DNA of 64,000 bases from Sordaria brevicollis. Lineage: Eukaryota; Ascomycota; Sordariomycetes; Sordariales; Sordariaceae. Each line of letters begins with the position of its first letter. The stretch's first letter is position 1. The notes under the pieces were generated by a model that saw only the letters and a list, made by a program, of their open reading frames with translations, had not been told where the DNA came from and did not search any database. The DNA lies in NCBI GenBank assembly GCA_033439795.1, contig JAUTDP010000004.1, forward strand, positions 124,001-188,000, given 5' to 3'. A program made the translations under genes and the position numbers. This document shows, piece by piece, positions 21,401-31,875 of this stretch.

Positions 21401-21565
21401 GTACTGCGGATCAGTCTGCAGCTTTTTCTGCCGCCACCGCCGCTGAGAATCCCGGTTCAGCCGCCGCCGCCGCTCCTCCTTGCTCTCCGTCTCCATCTCC
21501 CTTGCTACATCTCCACACCCACTTCCATCTTGAATCTCTGTCTGCTCTTGAGTCGAATCAGACAT
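18482..21565 (-). CDS. Gln-rich protein with repeated basic (RRWRQK) helices; in frame with upstream zinc-finger ORF
   Basis: From the first in-frame ATG at 21565 the protein is 1027 aa; the open frame extends upstream to 21727, directly after the TAG that ends the neighbouring zinc-finger ORF in the same frame. It contains at least five loosely repeated basic segments (NRDSQRRWRQKKLQTDPQYR, ENRRRWRQNKMKTDPQYLEK, EYSRRWRQMNPQSKEKYRQR and relatives), long Gln-rich coiled stretches, Ala-rich runs and a C-terminal Ser-Asp repeat, with VKVE/IKVE motifs resembling sumoylation consensus (psi-K-x-E). No catalytic domain is recognised. The composition suggests a nuclear, DNA- or RNA-associated protein. 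It may be the C-terminal half of one gene with 21728-24335, either through an unseen splice, readthrough or a nonsense mutation. Confidence 0.6.
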   Translation of the reverse strand: MSDSTQEQTEIQDGSGCGDVAREMETESKEERRRRLNRDSQRRWRQKKLQTDPQYREKLCQRQKERYWRRKKQAQDELPAQNPSCRQLSRDQLAELQELPQKEETSEKQVQDELPAENLSCRQLSRDQLAELRELQQKEEQRKLRARENRRRWRQNKMKTDPQYLEKRRLDMKEWRQKKQETDPQLRENYNQRRKDGRRGTKARVELLTQDLRVDGQLPEHQLAELQKLQQRDEQRKLRLREYSRRWRQMNPQSKEKYRQRRRERNRLRKQREMAEKQVQAQDEVPAQDLDCDRVSPKAAHDLPSSTKVSDSESQKHSEVAEDSFASSTLQDGTKCQDVAKDTDSNDNLASSHTLATLQGSSPSVVDESQSKDHTPTAKSLTSPMAEEVQKENRRRQKLESLHRCRQRNQWWQQVYDLNQTTADTDMGVLTCFDFDAAAAAVGGGGGGGVEEAAVPVAPVLAQTEPQLAAQNHWSYADKQTTYHNGVQQHPGQHVDQVSDKADLGSLSCFDFDAAAALAAAVAAAGGSGVEEAAVDPVLAQQQPPPPPQQTQIQPLPLEMPQPGLTGPQALSHTELHLAWDQLPPQQQPAGLELQRQQGWLESQVWQEQRREQEQRWQERWQKQQREQQRRRQQARLCYRRNRKREKQVQDQLLAQYLKDNYFPRPPADHGILEEHQVQVQQQPQQPDQIQPQPQPQSKANLTSSHNTSSIGSLTQLQLAPDQELQQQQQQARMEDPDRRLKQRQNLQQWRQKQREKDPNWRVNRRPKRMRQVVSTVQIEIPGGGDVGGGQLLADSLSLSPSWVTGTAATAETETGIQYDAGNEDDGSMSMDFLDLGLGFDMEVGLGPAGGGLGGAVCDGGGDADGCSDEVVIKVEPEAETEAEASSTVIVHPVERNRLGLQTPVTPPQVPPPRYPTTLGLQTPPPLTPIQIKVELGTPITGGSPASDSDSDSDSDSSISDGDTDSSISDSDSDSGFESDSSSTSGHSSDLSDSLSPGSTLIKVEREMELELDTSVTGVSLIKTERL

Positions 21566-21727
21566 ATCGGTAGAAGGCTGGGGAGGAGCAGCCGAGGCAA
21601 AACCGTGAGCCGTAGCAGATTGAGGCTGGACCTCCAACTGAGGGTCAACTTGGGCCTCGGCCAGACCTTGACCTTGAACCTGAGCCAGGGCTTGCAACTC
21701 AGTACAGCCATCAATGTCAGTCGCGTC

Positions 21728-24335
21728 CTAAGCTAGAAACTGGTCGTCCATGTTTATTGAATGACCCTCATCGTGAAACCAATCACCATCATCAACATCA
21801 ACCCCCTCAACCAGGTCATGGGCTTGAGCTTGCACCGGCGTGTAAGCTTGCGCCAGGTTGGCAATCTGAGGGTGAGCCTGAGTTTGATCCCGAGTTTGAT
21901 CCCAAGCCTGATCCTGACCCTGATCCCGAGTTTGATCCCAAGCCTGAGCCTGATCCTCCCACCCCATCTCTTCCCCCCCAAAACCACAACCACAGTCGCC
22001 ACCCAACCCCAACATATCAGCCTCGCACGGGTGATGTTCCAGCCAATGATCCAAGAGTGTGGAACCAACCTGACCATCGCCGGCTTCATCTTCGGGCGAC
22101 GTGACAGACCGCTCACACAGGAAGCAAAATGGATTCGACGAAAGTCTCTCATTGTGAGGATCAAAGTTCCTTTCCCAGTCGTCCTCCGAACCAGCAGCGC
22201 CTCCTCCTCCTCCTCCTCCTCTCAGATTCATGCCCTCAGCCTGCGAATCGTCTTCGTCTTCGTCGTCTTCTTCAGAGAGACCGTCATTTGAATGGTTTGA
22301 TACATCGCCCCGAGACTCGGAACTCATATCCACGTCGCTTTGGACTTCAGAGAGACCCGAACTCATATCCACGTCGCCTTCGTCTTCAGAGAGACCGTCA
22401 TTTGAATGGTTTGATACATCGCCCCGAGACTCGGAACTCATATCCGCGTCGCCTTCGTCTTCAGAGAGACCGTTGTTTGAATGGTTTGATACATCGCCCC
22501 GAGACTCGGAACTCATATCCACGTCGCTTTGGACTTCAGAGAGACCGTCGTTTGAATGATTTGATACATCGCCCCGAGACTCGGAACTCATATCCGCGTC
22601 GCCTTCGTCTTCAGAGAGACCCGAACTCATATCCACGTCGCCTTCGTCTTCAGAGAGACCGTCGTCGTTTGAATGGTTTGATACATCGCCCCGAGACTCG
22701 GAACTCCTCATGTGCAAGTCGCTTTGGACTTCAGAGAGACCCGAACTCATATCCACGTCGTCGCCTTCGACTTTAACGTCTTCAGCGAGACCGGGACCCT
22801 CGCTTACGAGTACGACTTCGCTCTCAAACTCGAGACTCAGATCCATCACGATGTCGCTTGCGAGTTCAGAGAGCTCGCTTGATTCTTGGCTGTTGTTGAT
22901 TGCAGCATCAACCATATTTTCGCTTGATCCTTCGCTGTTGTTGATTGAATCGACTTTCTCGCACTTCCTCGCCTGCTTGATGGTGAACTTGGCATTTCCG
23001 TGTTTGTTCCGCATATGCCGTTGTAGGTTCCTTGCGGTTCCGGTATACGGACAACCCCGCCTTGGGCATCTATGTTTTTGTTCTGTAGGCAATCCGACAT
23101 CCGTATTATCCTCTTCGGTGTTGGGAAGATCCTCGCCCGATTCTTCAGTATTTACCGGATCAACCATTTCGCACGCCTTCGCTTGGTTGATGGGGAAACC
23201 GGCAATTTTGTGTGTGCCCAACATATGCACTTGTAGGTTCCTTGGGGTTCCGGCATACCCACAATTTCGTCTCGGGCACCTGTGGCCTTCCTTTCGTTGG
23301 TGCGACTCGGCCTTTTCGCAGGCCTCCGCCTGTCGAAAGGTGAAATCGGCAATTTTGTGTTTGGACTTCACATGCATTTGTAAGTTCTTTGCTTTTCCGG
23401 TATATGGACAGCCTTGCTCTGGGCACTTGCGCTCTTGACGATGCTCTGGGTCGTGGGATTCGATAAATGTTTGGTATGTTCCCCGCCAAGGGCAATCTTT
23501 CAAGGGACAAACCATCTTTTTCCCGTGGACTCGCCACTTGTGTGTAGTCAACCTCCACGTATTTTTCCCCACGTAGTCGCAACCAGCCTCAGTGCACTCC
23601 TCAGAGTAGAGGTGCACGTTTTGTCGATGCTGCTTCATCTCATTCGTTGGGATATACAACGAGCATTTCCGGCACCTGCTGAGTTGGGTGTCTGGCACCA
23701 GATCAGCATGAATCCGAATCCCTCATCTTTGAACGGTGATAATGCTTACCATTTCCCTCCGCAACGGCTCCTGCTTCCAAAGTCGATGTCTGATGAGAAG
23801 AGGGTGATGAATTGCCGTTATTATCCTGGCCAGCACTAGGCTCGCCATCGTCCACGTTGACATCATGGCCGTTTGGAGGTGAGGAGGCAAACTCTGAGAA
23901 ACGGAAGTAAGGAATAAGCCTTCCCTCACCATCATAAACAACACTACGCTCGCCATTGTCCACATGCACATCATGGCCATTTTGAGGTGCAGAAGATAGA
24001 TTTCCGTCATGAACAGACGAGAAGGAAGGCAGAGGATCGCCGTCATTATCCTGGCCAGCACTGAACTCGGCGTCGTCCGCACTCTTATCAGAGCCATCAT
24101 TGGCAACCGCTTCCGAAGAAGTACTGCTGTCTTCCTGTTTATAGTCTTCATCGTCGCCGTTGTGCACACTCATATCAGAGCCACCATTGTAAATCGCTTC
24201 CGAAGAAGTACTGCTGTCATCCTGTTCATAGTCTTCATCGTCGCCGTCGTCCATATCCATATCAGAGCCATCATCAGAATCCTCTTCCGAATTTTCAACG
24301 TCGTCCATTTCATCATACTCATCATCCCCATCCAT
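21728..24335 (-). CDS. C2H2 zinc-finger protein with acidic tandem repeats
   Basis: Exons 24335-23750 and 23691-21728 (849 aa). The 58 bp intron (GTAAGC ... CTGAT ... GCCAG) is supported by the joined frame AEGN|DTQLSRCRKC, which leads straight into the fingers. Exon 1 encodes an acidic region with repeated units (DGSDMDMDDGDDEDYEQDDS and variants). Exon 2 starts with about six C2H2 fingers: CRKCSLYIP..H, CTEAGCDYVG..H, CPLKDCPWRG, CPEQGCPYTG, CPRRNCGYAG and CPRRGCPYTG. The last three share a unit ending in H-K/N-x-A-x-F-T/P-I/F-x-Q-A. Then follow repeats DVDMSSGLSEDEGD/SSESRGDVSNHSND and a QDQAWDQTRD repeat. Likely a DNA-binding nuclear protein. The start lies only 85 bp from the stop of the upstream APSES gene, and the frame continues after its TAG for another 1081 codons. 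Confidence 0.7.
22270..22790. repeat. Coding tandem repeat array (36-48 bp modules) in the C2H2 gene
   Basis: Successive modules such as CATCGCCCCGAGACTCGGAA plus CTCATATCCACGTCGCC are repeated about five to six times with deletions and insertions of whole sub-modules. The array encodes alternating GLSEDEGDxDMSS and ESRGDVSNHSND peptides. All units stay in frame. Likely length-polymorphic between strains. Confidence 0.85.
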
Positions 24336-24419
24336 GTTTCCTGAACCCCCCCTCAACGCCACCAAGGCATCCAATGCCTCCTCAGGATGCCTCGTTTCCC
24401 AAAGACACCACGGGCGCTT

Positions 24420-27040
24420 CTAATGCACGACGCCCTCCACGCCACCCAAGAACCTCCTGACCCTGGCAATCTCCAACTCGGGCTTTTCGCTCTCAACGGC
24501 CCTCGTGAGCGTGTCCAGCAGGGCCTCGACTTCAATTTCGGGTCTCCTGGTGCAGAGGCTCACCAGTCGCCGGTACTTTAGCTCCTTCTCCTTGCTTTGG
24601 GCCTGTAGCGCGGCGACCGCCTGTCGCGTTTTGGTCGACCTCGCTCGTAAAGCCTTGATCCTGGCCCTTAGCACAGCTGCACTTGGTAGACTGGGGCGGT
24701 TGGCAGGGTCTAGTCCCTTGGGCGACTGCGTCTTGACAATCTCCAACGCCGATTCAAGCTCCATTTCCCATGCGTTGGCCGAAGCGACGTCGAGGCGGCC
24801 ATGACGCTGTTCGAGTTCGATGAGGATCTGCTCCTCTTCCTCGGAGGCGCGATTGTAGTTGACAATCTTTTGCTTGGCCAGTTGCTGGGCTTTGAGCTTT
24901 TCTTGCAAGGACTCGAGGGTGCGGCGGGCGTCACCGACTTGCGAGGATGTAATGCGGAGTTGGGAGTGGAGGGTGTCGATGGACTCTTGTTTCTTTTTGA
25001 GCTCATTCTGGAAGATGGAAGTGGATTCTCCGATGAGATGGGTGATGGCTGGGTCTGCCGTGTTAGCAAGGGCCGACAATAGGATACGAAGGGGAAAAGA
25101 AGACAAACAAAAAAAATGAAAAAATAAAAAGAAAACCCACAGTTGACAACCTCATCACTGGTCTCACGACTCCTGTGACCACTGCCAGCCGTAGCCCCAT
25201 TCTTTTCACCCGACTTATCACCGTTGGGTTCGGCGTCGGCAATACCGATACCGAAATCCAGCGGCTTCAGATTTGCCCGGTTTGGAATGGTGGGATCAGC
25301 TTGCACTTCCAAAAGCTGTGAAATGATGCTGCGGTTGCCGACACGGGCAGCAACATTGAGGGCCGTATCGCCACTATGGTCCTGGGCGTTGACGATCTCG
25401 CTCATGAAGCGGCCAATGCCCATGTGACGGCCTTTCTTATCGATGTCGTTCTCTTGGCTGCTTGGGGCACTGCCTTGTCGGACCACCCATTCCAGAAGGC
25501 ACTCGAGGTAGTATCGGCAGGCATAGTGACGGCCTTTGACGGCACTGGTGACGGCAATGTGATGCAGAACGGTGCGGCCCTTGTCGTCGGTAACGTCGAG
25601 AGTGCAGCCGAGGAGGTCGAGAAGCTCAGGGAAGGTGTTGTTCTCCATCGAGTTGGTGACGGTGCAGGCACGCATAAGGGCAGTCTCTCCAGAAGCATTG
25701 ACGCGCCATGGGTTTGCTCCCGCGGCGATGAGAGCTCGTAGAAGCGGCATGCGAGAGAGTGTGGCAGCCCAATGAAGGGCCGTGTGCTGCTTGGTGTCAA
25801 TAGGGAGGTCCAGCTCCTGGGGAGCCAATTTACAAAGCACAGCCTGTATGGACTCGCCGGGGCCGGTTGGATCCATGAAGAGGCTCATCAGCATGCTCCG
25901 CTTGTTTTCTGCATCGTCGCCGTGTTCGTAGGGCAACGGTCGCAAAGAGCCAATGGCAGAGGAGGCATCCCCATTGTTGGCAGTGGCCTGATCGTAGGCG
26001 AATGAGTGGTTGGCCTCGGTAGGAGAGCCAGTGTCTCCGTTGCCGGCATTCACAGCATTGTATGCGTCGTAGGCTGGAGTTTGGCCACTGAAGCTGCCAG
26101 CGGGGGTGATGACTCTCTGGCGCTTCCTAGGGGGCTGTTCAAGACCGTCAACAGCTAAGGGCTGGGTATTTTGAGACCCAAAGCCCGAGTCAGCGTGCTG
26201 TGTCTGTGTCGCGAATTCGGTCGAAACCAGACTTTGCTGGGAGTTGGGGAAATCGGTCACATCCTGCATCGAGGACTGACGGTTGAAGCTGGGGGCGCGG
26301 CTGGGACCAGTGCGGTTTCTAGGTGCAGGAGAGTCGAAGCGAGCCTTACTGATGGCAGCCACCGCTGTTGAGGCCGTGGAGGATATGTTCTTGAAGAAGG
26401 TGCCGGTGGAGCCAATAGCGCGATTCTCCTGGGAGCTGGCGTTGTACATGCGCTTCCTCTGTGCAGCCATGGCCTGTTCCTTGGTGGGGGTGTCCACGTT
26501 TCCCGTCTCGCCTTCTTGCCCCCTGTTGTGTGTCAGGAGTTTTGACAGCAGCTCCTCGACGCCATACTGACGGCAGACCTCGAGGCCTCGTTCGAAGGGG
26601 ATCCACGTTCCCTGGTATTTGCCGTAGCCGCCCTGGACCTTTTCGTGTTCGCCAATCTGGATTTCCTTTTCGAGAATCTTAGTCCTTCGTCCCTTGTCGA
26701 TGTTTGCGACCTTGAGGATCTGTGTGGCGTTGACCCAGCCGTCTTTCTGTCGGCGCATGACGGCGACGTTGTTGACCTCCATTTCGTAGACACCGACTCC
26801 CGAGTAAGTGGCCTGTTGATGTTAGTGGGTGTACGGTGAGGAGGGGGGTAAAGAGGGAAGAGGAGGGAAGAAGCTCACAGAGTAGATGGTTGGCACGGCA
26901 TGGTCATTGTGTAGCCGGTTGGGCGGATCGGTATACTGTCTGTAGACTGACTGGGAGGACTGGCTCATGGAGAAGGACTGTTGGGAAGACGGCTGTGATT
27001 GCTGTTGGGAGGCGCCGCCGCCCAGGTGTGGTGGCTGCAT
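24420..27040 (-). CDS. mbp1: APSES/KilA-N transcription factor with ankyrin repeats (MBP1/Res-type)
   Basis: Exons 27040-26879, 26812-25141 and 25054-24420 give 822 aa. Exon 1 encodes a Gln/Ser-rich leader; splicing joins ..PTIYS to ATYSGVGVYEMEV, starting the APSES DNA-binding domain (~55-150: NNVAVMRRQKDGWVNATQIL, KVANIDKGRRTKILEKE, QGGYGKYQGTWIPFERG). A basic NLS-like PPRKRQR follows at ~275. Ankyrin repeats lie at ~350-560 (TKQHTALHWAATLSRMPLLR, SGETALMRAC, KGRTVLHHIAVTS, SGDTALNVAARVGN). The C-terminus is a long coiled coil (KKKQESIDTLHSQL and on), where MBF subunits heterodimerise. This matches Mbp1/Res2, the DNA-binding subunit controlling G1/S genes through MCB (ACGCG) sites. The exact paralogue name is uncertain. 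Divergent from the LYR gene at 28172. Confidence 0.9.
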
Positions 27041-28171
27041 TATGGATGGGACTGTGTTGAATATGTGATGGTTGTAAAGACTGTATGTATATCTGGTTGA
27101 CAAGCTATGGTGTTGAATACAGCTGTTGGCGGGGTATAGTGGTACGATTTGGGTTGTTCAAGAAGAGAACACAACGTTTTTATGGGGCCAACCGACTGAA
27201 AGCGGGAGAAGCGGCCAGCAGATTTCAGACTTGGCTAGCAGAGCGCAACTGCCCGAGTTGGTCAAGAGATTTGGGATTGAAATTGGTCGGGTCTTCGCTC
27301 TTGCCTTCAACCTAGAAGAGTATTGTGCTGTCGTATAGAGGAAGCTGCGTCGATGGTAGGAGCTCCAATTGCTGCTACTATTGGCAAGAACGGTGGGAGG
27401 GTCGGCGACGAGGGCAAGAACACAAGCGGACAAGAGTGACCAATTCGGCAGGATCGATTGTCGTCGGCGATTGTAACTGGCAAAGACAGTAATGTACGTA
27501 GAGGTAGAGGTAATTGCTTCAAGAATACCGCGTCGTAAGGTACGCGCTTGCCGTAATGACGTCTCTTTGTGGGCGAAATCAATTAAACGTCGACGTGTTG
27601 GTTTCGTGTTGTTGCGCGAAAAGTCGTGTCTGTGGGTGAAAGATTGCCTGTGCGGTGGGCAATACGCGAAACATACGAGCGCCAGGTCACGGGTGCATTT
27701 CTGACGGGCTAATACATGTATGTAATAAACTCCTTGTCCAAAGACGAGGCCATGGAACAGCATCATGAGCAACGAACTTTTGAGAAATTGAAGAGAAGGA
27801 TATACATTAGTTTCTATACTAACTATATTGTGGTTTTTCATCTCATCCCTCAGCAAAAAGTCTTTCGGATTGATCTTCGTTCCAACATAAGTTGCTTTGT
27901 TACCAACCTCTCCTTGACCACCACTCCACCGTAATTTACACCACCAATGTAAGAAACTGTTAAGAAGCCCATGCGGAACCCCAGTCGTCGCCGTCATTGT
28001 GTCGCTCAGAGATAAGCATTAGTTTCCTTATCGGAGCTCCAATTGCCAATGCCCACCTTCATAACTAACTTTCAAGACATCACCAACTTTCCACACAACA
28101 CCGCCATCATCCGATTTTCTATAATCACTAATCTCTCGACATCTTCCTTTCCAGACCGAACATCGACCACC
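27041..28171. promoter_or_regulatory. Divergent promoter region, APSES factor / LYR protein
   Basis: 1.13 kb between divergent starts. It includes ACGCG/CGCGT-like words near 27530-27545 (GCGTCG, GTACGCGC) that could be MCB-like boxes for autoregulation; this is suggestive only. No gene seen. Confidence 0.4.
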
Positions 28172-29338
28172 ATGTCCCGCCCACCTCCCCTTCCACTTCC
28201 ACACCCAACAACCACCATCCACCTCTACCGCCATCTCCTCCGCGAATCCTCCTACCTACCCGTCCTAATCCGGCCCTTCTTCGACGACCTAATAACCTCT
28301 CGATTCCACCGCCACCGTCTCGACCCACCACCTCCCTCTTCCCCCTCTCCCTCTTCCTCCTCTTCTTCTCCGCCATCCCAACCCGCCTCCCAAACCGCCA
28401 CCCGCCTCAAACGCGCCCACCACTCCCTCCGCCACCTCCGCGCCGCCAACCACGGCGACCTCCCGCGCATGCGCAAACTCTTGTTGCTTGCCTTCGGCCG
28501 CACCGGCTTCAAACGCCGCCAACTCCTCTCCGACCTCCTGCACCCCTCCACTCCCACCTCCGACGCCGAACTCGAGCGCTACATCTCCAAAGCGCGCCAA
28601 ATCCAGTCCGAAAACCGCAAGCCCGACTGGCTCGACCAATGGGACGTCGACAAGCTCAAAGCCTTTGTCAAATCGCAAACATCGGGGCAGGCGCCGCCGG
28701 TGGTGAACAGACCGAAGCAGCAGATTACCGCGTTCCAGGCTCAGCCGGAGAAGCAGATTCCGAGGGAGAATATCTGGGGCGGGGAGCTGAATGGGAAGGT
28801 GAAGAGGACGAAGCTGAAGAAGGTGTATAAGCAGGTGGCGGATAAGGTGCTGCCGCCGGTGCCGAGGGAGGAGTGGGAGTTGTTGAGGGATTTGGTGGAG
28901 GGGAGGGAGGAGTGGGTTGTTCCGGAGGGAAGGAGGAAGAGGGTGGAGGCGATTTGGGGCGTGGAGGAGAAAGAGTTGGATTGGAATTGGCAGAGGTATG
29001 CGACGCAGCCGATTTGGTTGGTTGATCGGCAGAGGAGTAGGAAGAATATGTTGCTTAGTGGGTTGACGCCGGATGTGCAGAAGGAGGTGGATGGGGTGGA
29101 AGAGATGGCGGGGTGGGAGACGCAGCCGATGAATTGTCATCGGTATACCCCGAGACTGTGGAGGAGGACGTTGGAGCAGGTGTGGAGGATGACGGCGACG
29201 ATGGAACGGAAGAAAGACGGCAAAGGGTGGGAGATTGAATGGGGGCAGAAGAAATATGTGCCGCCGGTGGCGCCGAGTGCGGATATGGAGTTTTTTGAGG
29301 GCGCGGTGAGGACGGAGAGGAAGAAGAAGGGGAAGTAG
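28172..29338 (+). CDS. LYR-motif protein, Cup1-like
   Basis: Single exon, 388 aa from ATG 28172 (GACCACCATGTCC context); an in-frame ATG at 28049 would add 41 residues. Near the N-terminus the sequence IHLYRHLLRESSYLP carries the L-Y-R signature of mitochondrial LYRM proteins, followed by a low-complexity Pro/Ser linker, then a helical block with HSLRHLRAANHGDLPRMRKL and a phenylalanine further on (LLLLAFGRTGFKRRQL). This matches the fungal Cup1-like LYR family. LYRM proteins bind the mitochondrial acyl-carrier protein and assist Fe-S or respiratory complex assembly. The C-terminal ~250 residues (WDVDKLKAFVKSQTSG, RKNMLLSGL, HRYTPRLWRRTLEQVWRM) are conserved only in fungi as far as I know. 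A mitochondrial location is inferred. Confidence 0.75.
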   Translation: MSRPPPLPLPHPTTTIHLYRHLLRESSYLPVLIRPFFDDLITSRFHRHRLDPPPPSSPSPSSSSSSPPSQPASQTATRLKRAHHSLRHLRAANHGDLPRMRKLLLLAFGRTGFKRRQLLSDLLHPSTPTSDAELERYISKARQIQSENRKPDWLDQWDVDKLKAFVKSQTSGQAPPVVNRPKQQITAFQAQPEKQIPRENIWGGELNGKVKRTKLKKVYKQVADKVLPPVPREEWELLRDLVEGREEWVVPEGRRKRVEAIWGVEEKELDWNWQRYATQPIWLVDRQRSRKNMLLSGLTPDVQKEVDGVEEMAGWETQPMNCHRYTPRLWRRTLEQVWRMTATMERKKDGKGWEIEWGQKKYVPPVAPSADMEFFEGAVRTERKKKGK

Positions 29339-29568
29339 CAGGGGAAGGAGGAGGAGAAGGCGCAGTAAATTGTGTTTTGCGGCGGATGGATGGTTATGAA
29401 CAGATAGAAACGGCTCAACTGTAAAAAATGATACCCGAGCACTTTTATCACAATCATCACCTCTCTCTCCTCGCATTCTCTTTTCAACCTCGGGTATATC
29501 TTCCATTGGGTATGCTTTTGTCTTCCTAACCTGCCTCACCACCCAACTTTTCCCCTCTCTTCCTTTGT
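29339..29568. other. Convergent intergenic region
   Basis: 230 bp between the 3' ends of the LYR gene and the acetyltransferase gene; the two 3' UTRs probably overlap. No element seen. Confidence 0.4.
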
Positions 29569-30264
29569 TTAGTCCAACGAATGAGCAAGTTTAGTCAACC
29601 CCTCCCCATCAACCCTCATCCCAACCCACTCCCTCATCATCTCCGCCCCCACCGCCTCGCTCTCATAAAACCGAATACTCGGCTCATTCCACTTTAGCAC
29701 ATTCCACTCCAACCTGCCCCCCTCCATAGCCTCCACCTCCTTCGCCAGCTGCACCAACAATCTCCTCCCGTAACCCTTCTTCCTCTCGCTTTGCTTCACA
29801 TAAAGATCCTCGAGGAAAATACCAGGACGCGCCCGCCAGGTGGAGTAATTGTAGAAGTAGAGCGCCATGCCTACTACTTCACCGGTGGAGGGGGATTCGA
29901 GAACGAAACAGCGCGCGGGTTTGGAGGGGGAGGTCGGTTCGGTGATGGGGAGGTTGGTGGTTGGATCGGGGGAGATGACGGCGGGGGAAGAGGAGGGGGC
30001 GAAGGCGATGGTGGCGGCGAGGGAGGACTCGGTGGCGAGGACGGAAGAGAGGGCTTTTTCGTAGTCGGCTAGTTCGCGGATGAGGGAGAGGATGGCGGGG
30101 ACGTCTGGAGGGGTGGTGGTGTTAGTTGGGAGGGATGTGGGAGGGGAGATGGGAGAGGGGGAGAAGAGAAGGGGAGGGGAGGGGAGTGGAGGAAAAGGAA
30201 AGGGAAGAGGAAGAAACGAACCCTCGCGCCTAGCATGGCGGACTACAGGGACAGCAGCAGCCAT
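29569..30264 (-). CDS. GNAT acetyltransferase, diamine/thialysine acetyltransferase-like
   Basis: Exons 30264-30222 and 30104-29569, 192 aa. The 117 bp intron is stop-free, but splicing produces the family-typical start VVRHARRE|DVPAILSLIRELADYEKA. The acetyl-CoA motif is FLEDLYVKQSERKKGYGRRLL (the Q/R-x-x-G-x-G/A loop is RKKGYG), followed by RLEWNVLKWNEPSIRFYESEAVGA, the typical SSAT/thialysine Nepsilon-acetyltransferase C-terminal block. Such enzymes acetylate polyamines or amino-acid side chains in the cytosol. The insert SSPAVISPDPTTNLPITEPT lengthens the middle loop compared with animal SSAT. Substrate not determinable. Confidence 0.87.
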   Translation of the reverse strand: MAAAVPVVRHARREGSFLPLPFPFPPLPSPPLLFSPSPISPPTSLPTNTTTPPDVPAILSLIRELADYEKALSSVLATESSLAATIAFAPSSSPAVISPDPTTNLPITEPTSPSKPARCFVLESPSTGEVVGMALYFYNYSTWRARPGIFLEDLYVKQSERKKGYGRRLLVQLAKEVEAMEGGRLEWNVLKWNEPSIRFYESEAVGAEMMREWVGMRVDGEGLTKLAHSLD

Positions 30265-31875
30265 TTTTTCTGTCTTTTGGTCTGTTGGCTTGACGAAAGT
30301 GATGATAGTTTAGAAACCGGACTGGAAAACGGGGACTCGGAGGCACAGAGAGAGAACCTTGATGATTAAATGACGGAAGACAAGAAACAAGCCAAGCCAA
30401 GAATTCCGAGACGGAGCCCGATGAAGGTGACTCGAAATTAAGTGGAGTCTCCCGGATGTCACACAGCCCGGAAAGTCTCCACTCTTGCGCCCTCCGGTGA
30501 TCGGCGCGATGACAAGCCGGAGCGGGGACGGCGGGGACGGCGGGACTTGGAGAAATGGCGGGGTTGTGTCCTGTTCCGCGGCAGGCAGGCAGCTGGCAGG
30601 CAGTCGGGCAAGTCGGGCTATCAATGCGTCAGGGCCCGAGAGCTGAAGAGACGGGAGGAACGGGCAGGAAGCCCCTGGTGAACCCTGGAAAGTGCCCCTG
30701 AAGGACCCGTGACTAAACCGCCTGTAGATCCCCTGGTTCAGTGTTTACATTCCCCTGGCTGTTGTCAACTTGAGGTTGGGGATGGCCTCGTGATCGATGG
30801 GAGATGTTCGTCAACTCCCGTTTGGCTTCTACTGGTTCACAGTTTGATGCGATGGTGTTTTATGGTTCTTGGAACTAAGATCACGGGATCATGTTTTTCT
30901 TCAATGGTGTTTGGGATTGAACAGATTGGACATTGAGGTTGGTGATGTTATCCCGGTGTTATCTCCCATGGCAACGAACCCCACATTCAGCTCACCACAG
31001 CTCAGCCCACGGTATCTCCCGTTTACAAGCCCCTTTTGTTTCCCACTCCCCTATCAACATCACCACGTTGTCATCTAGCTGAGACTTCGTATCGGGGGTT
31101 ACAAGTGCAGAAACTCCGACCAGGTTCGCCAATGGAGGCTTTCCACGAGTCCACGATGTTTGAGTACGACATGACATCCCCCGTTATCAGAGGCGGCATG
31201 TTGTTATCGTACATAGCTTCGATTAGTCACCATACGTAACAGATCATCAGGGACCTTCCCTCTATCAGACCCGTCAAAGAGACGACATATTCTTATTGAT
31301 TGGTAGCGGCAAACAAACAATGACTCCCAAAGCGCTTCAGTGTCTCGGGATCACGGCTGTTGTACGACGGCAACAAAGGAGGCGGAGTTGCTTGGGTTGA
31401 ATGAATATGTCTTGGGCCTCAACTTGCATACTCCGCCATTTACACGACAGGTAGAGTACCTCTAGATAAACGAGGAACGATAACCAGGGCCAATGGTTCC
31501 ATCACCATTGTTATTCGTTCACCGCACTGCCCACCGCCTTGTCAGGTATCTTGCTTACATTTATCCTGGCCATGTCATCGTACGTACGTATACAGTTGCG
31601 GCTGAGTATATATGACGGGACTATCCCCCGCCAAGTTGGACCTGAATAGATACTCTCTGATTTTCCGACTTGTTTTTGTTCCTGGATTCCCGTTTGCTTG
31701 GCTTTGTCACTGATTGACAAGACAATCCACCTCGTCATCTGATCTGACATACTGTAACATCAACAACAAACAACAAAGAAACACGACATAAACAACCACG
31801 ACTTACCAACTTACCCACAACACCATCTTTCTCTCTTTTACTCACCATAATTCTAATCGAGATATCCACAACAAC
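30265..31875. promoter_or_regulatory. Divergent intergenic region, acetyltransferase / nucleotidase
   Basis: About 1.6 kb between divergent starts. The right end (31750-31870) is AC-rich, typical of a 5' UTR. It contains CGTACGTACG near 31580 and TAGAGTACCTCTAGA at 31452-31466. No gene supported. Confidence 0.45.

Noticed and set aside
21728..21790. Intron with TAG 21730-21728 as its acceptor joining the zinc-finger and Gln-rich frames
   Set aside because: Only weak donors (GTGATT, GTTGAT) and no CTAAC/CTGAC branch point upstream; kept as an open question rather than a model.
28289..29542. Long minus-strand open frame opposite the LYR gene
   Set aside because: Antisense shadow: Arg/His/Pro/Leu-rich translation of a GC-rich coding strand; the plus strand carries the LYR motif.
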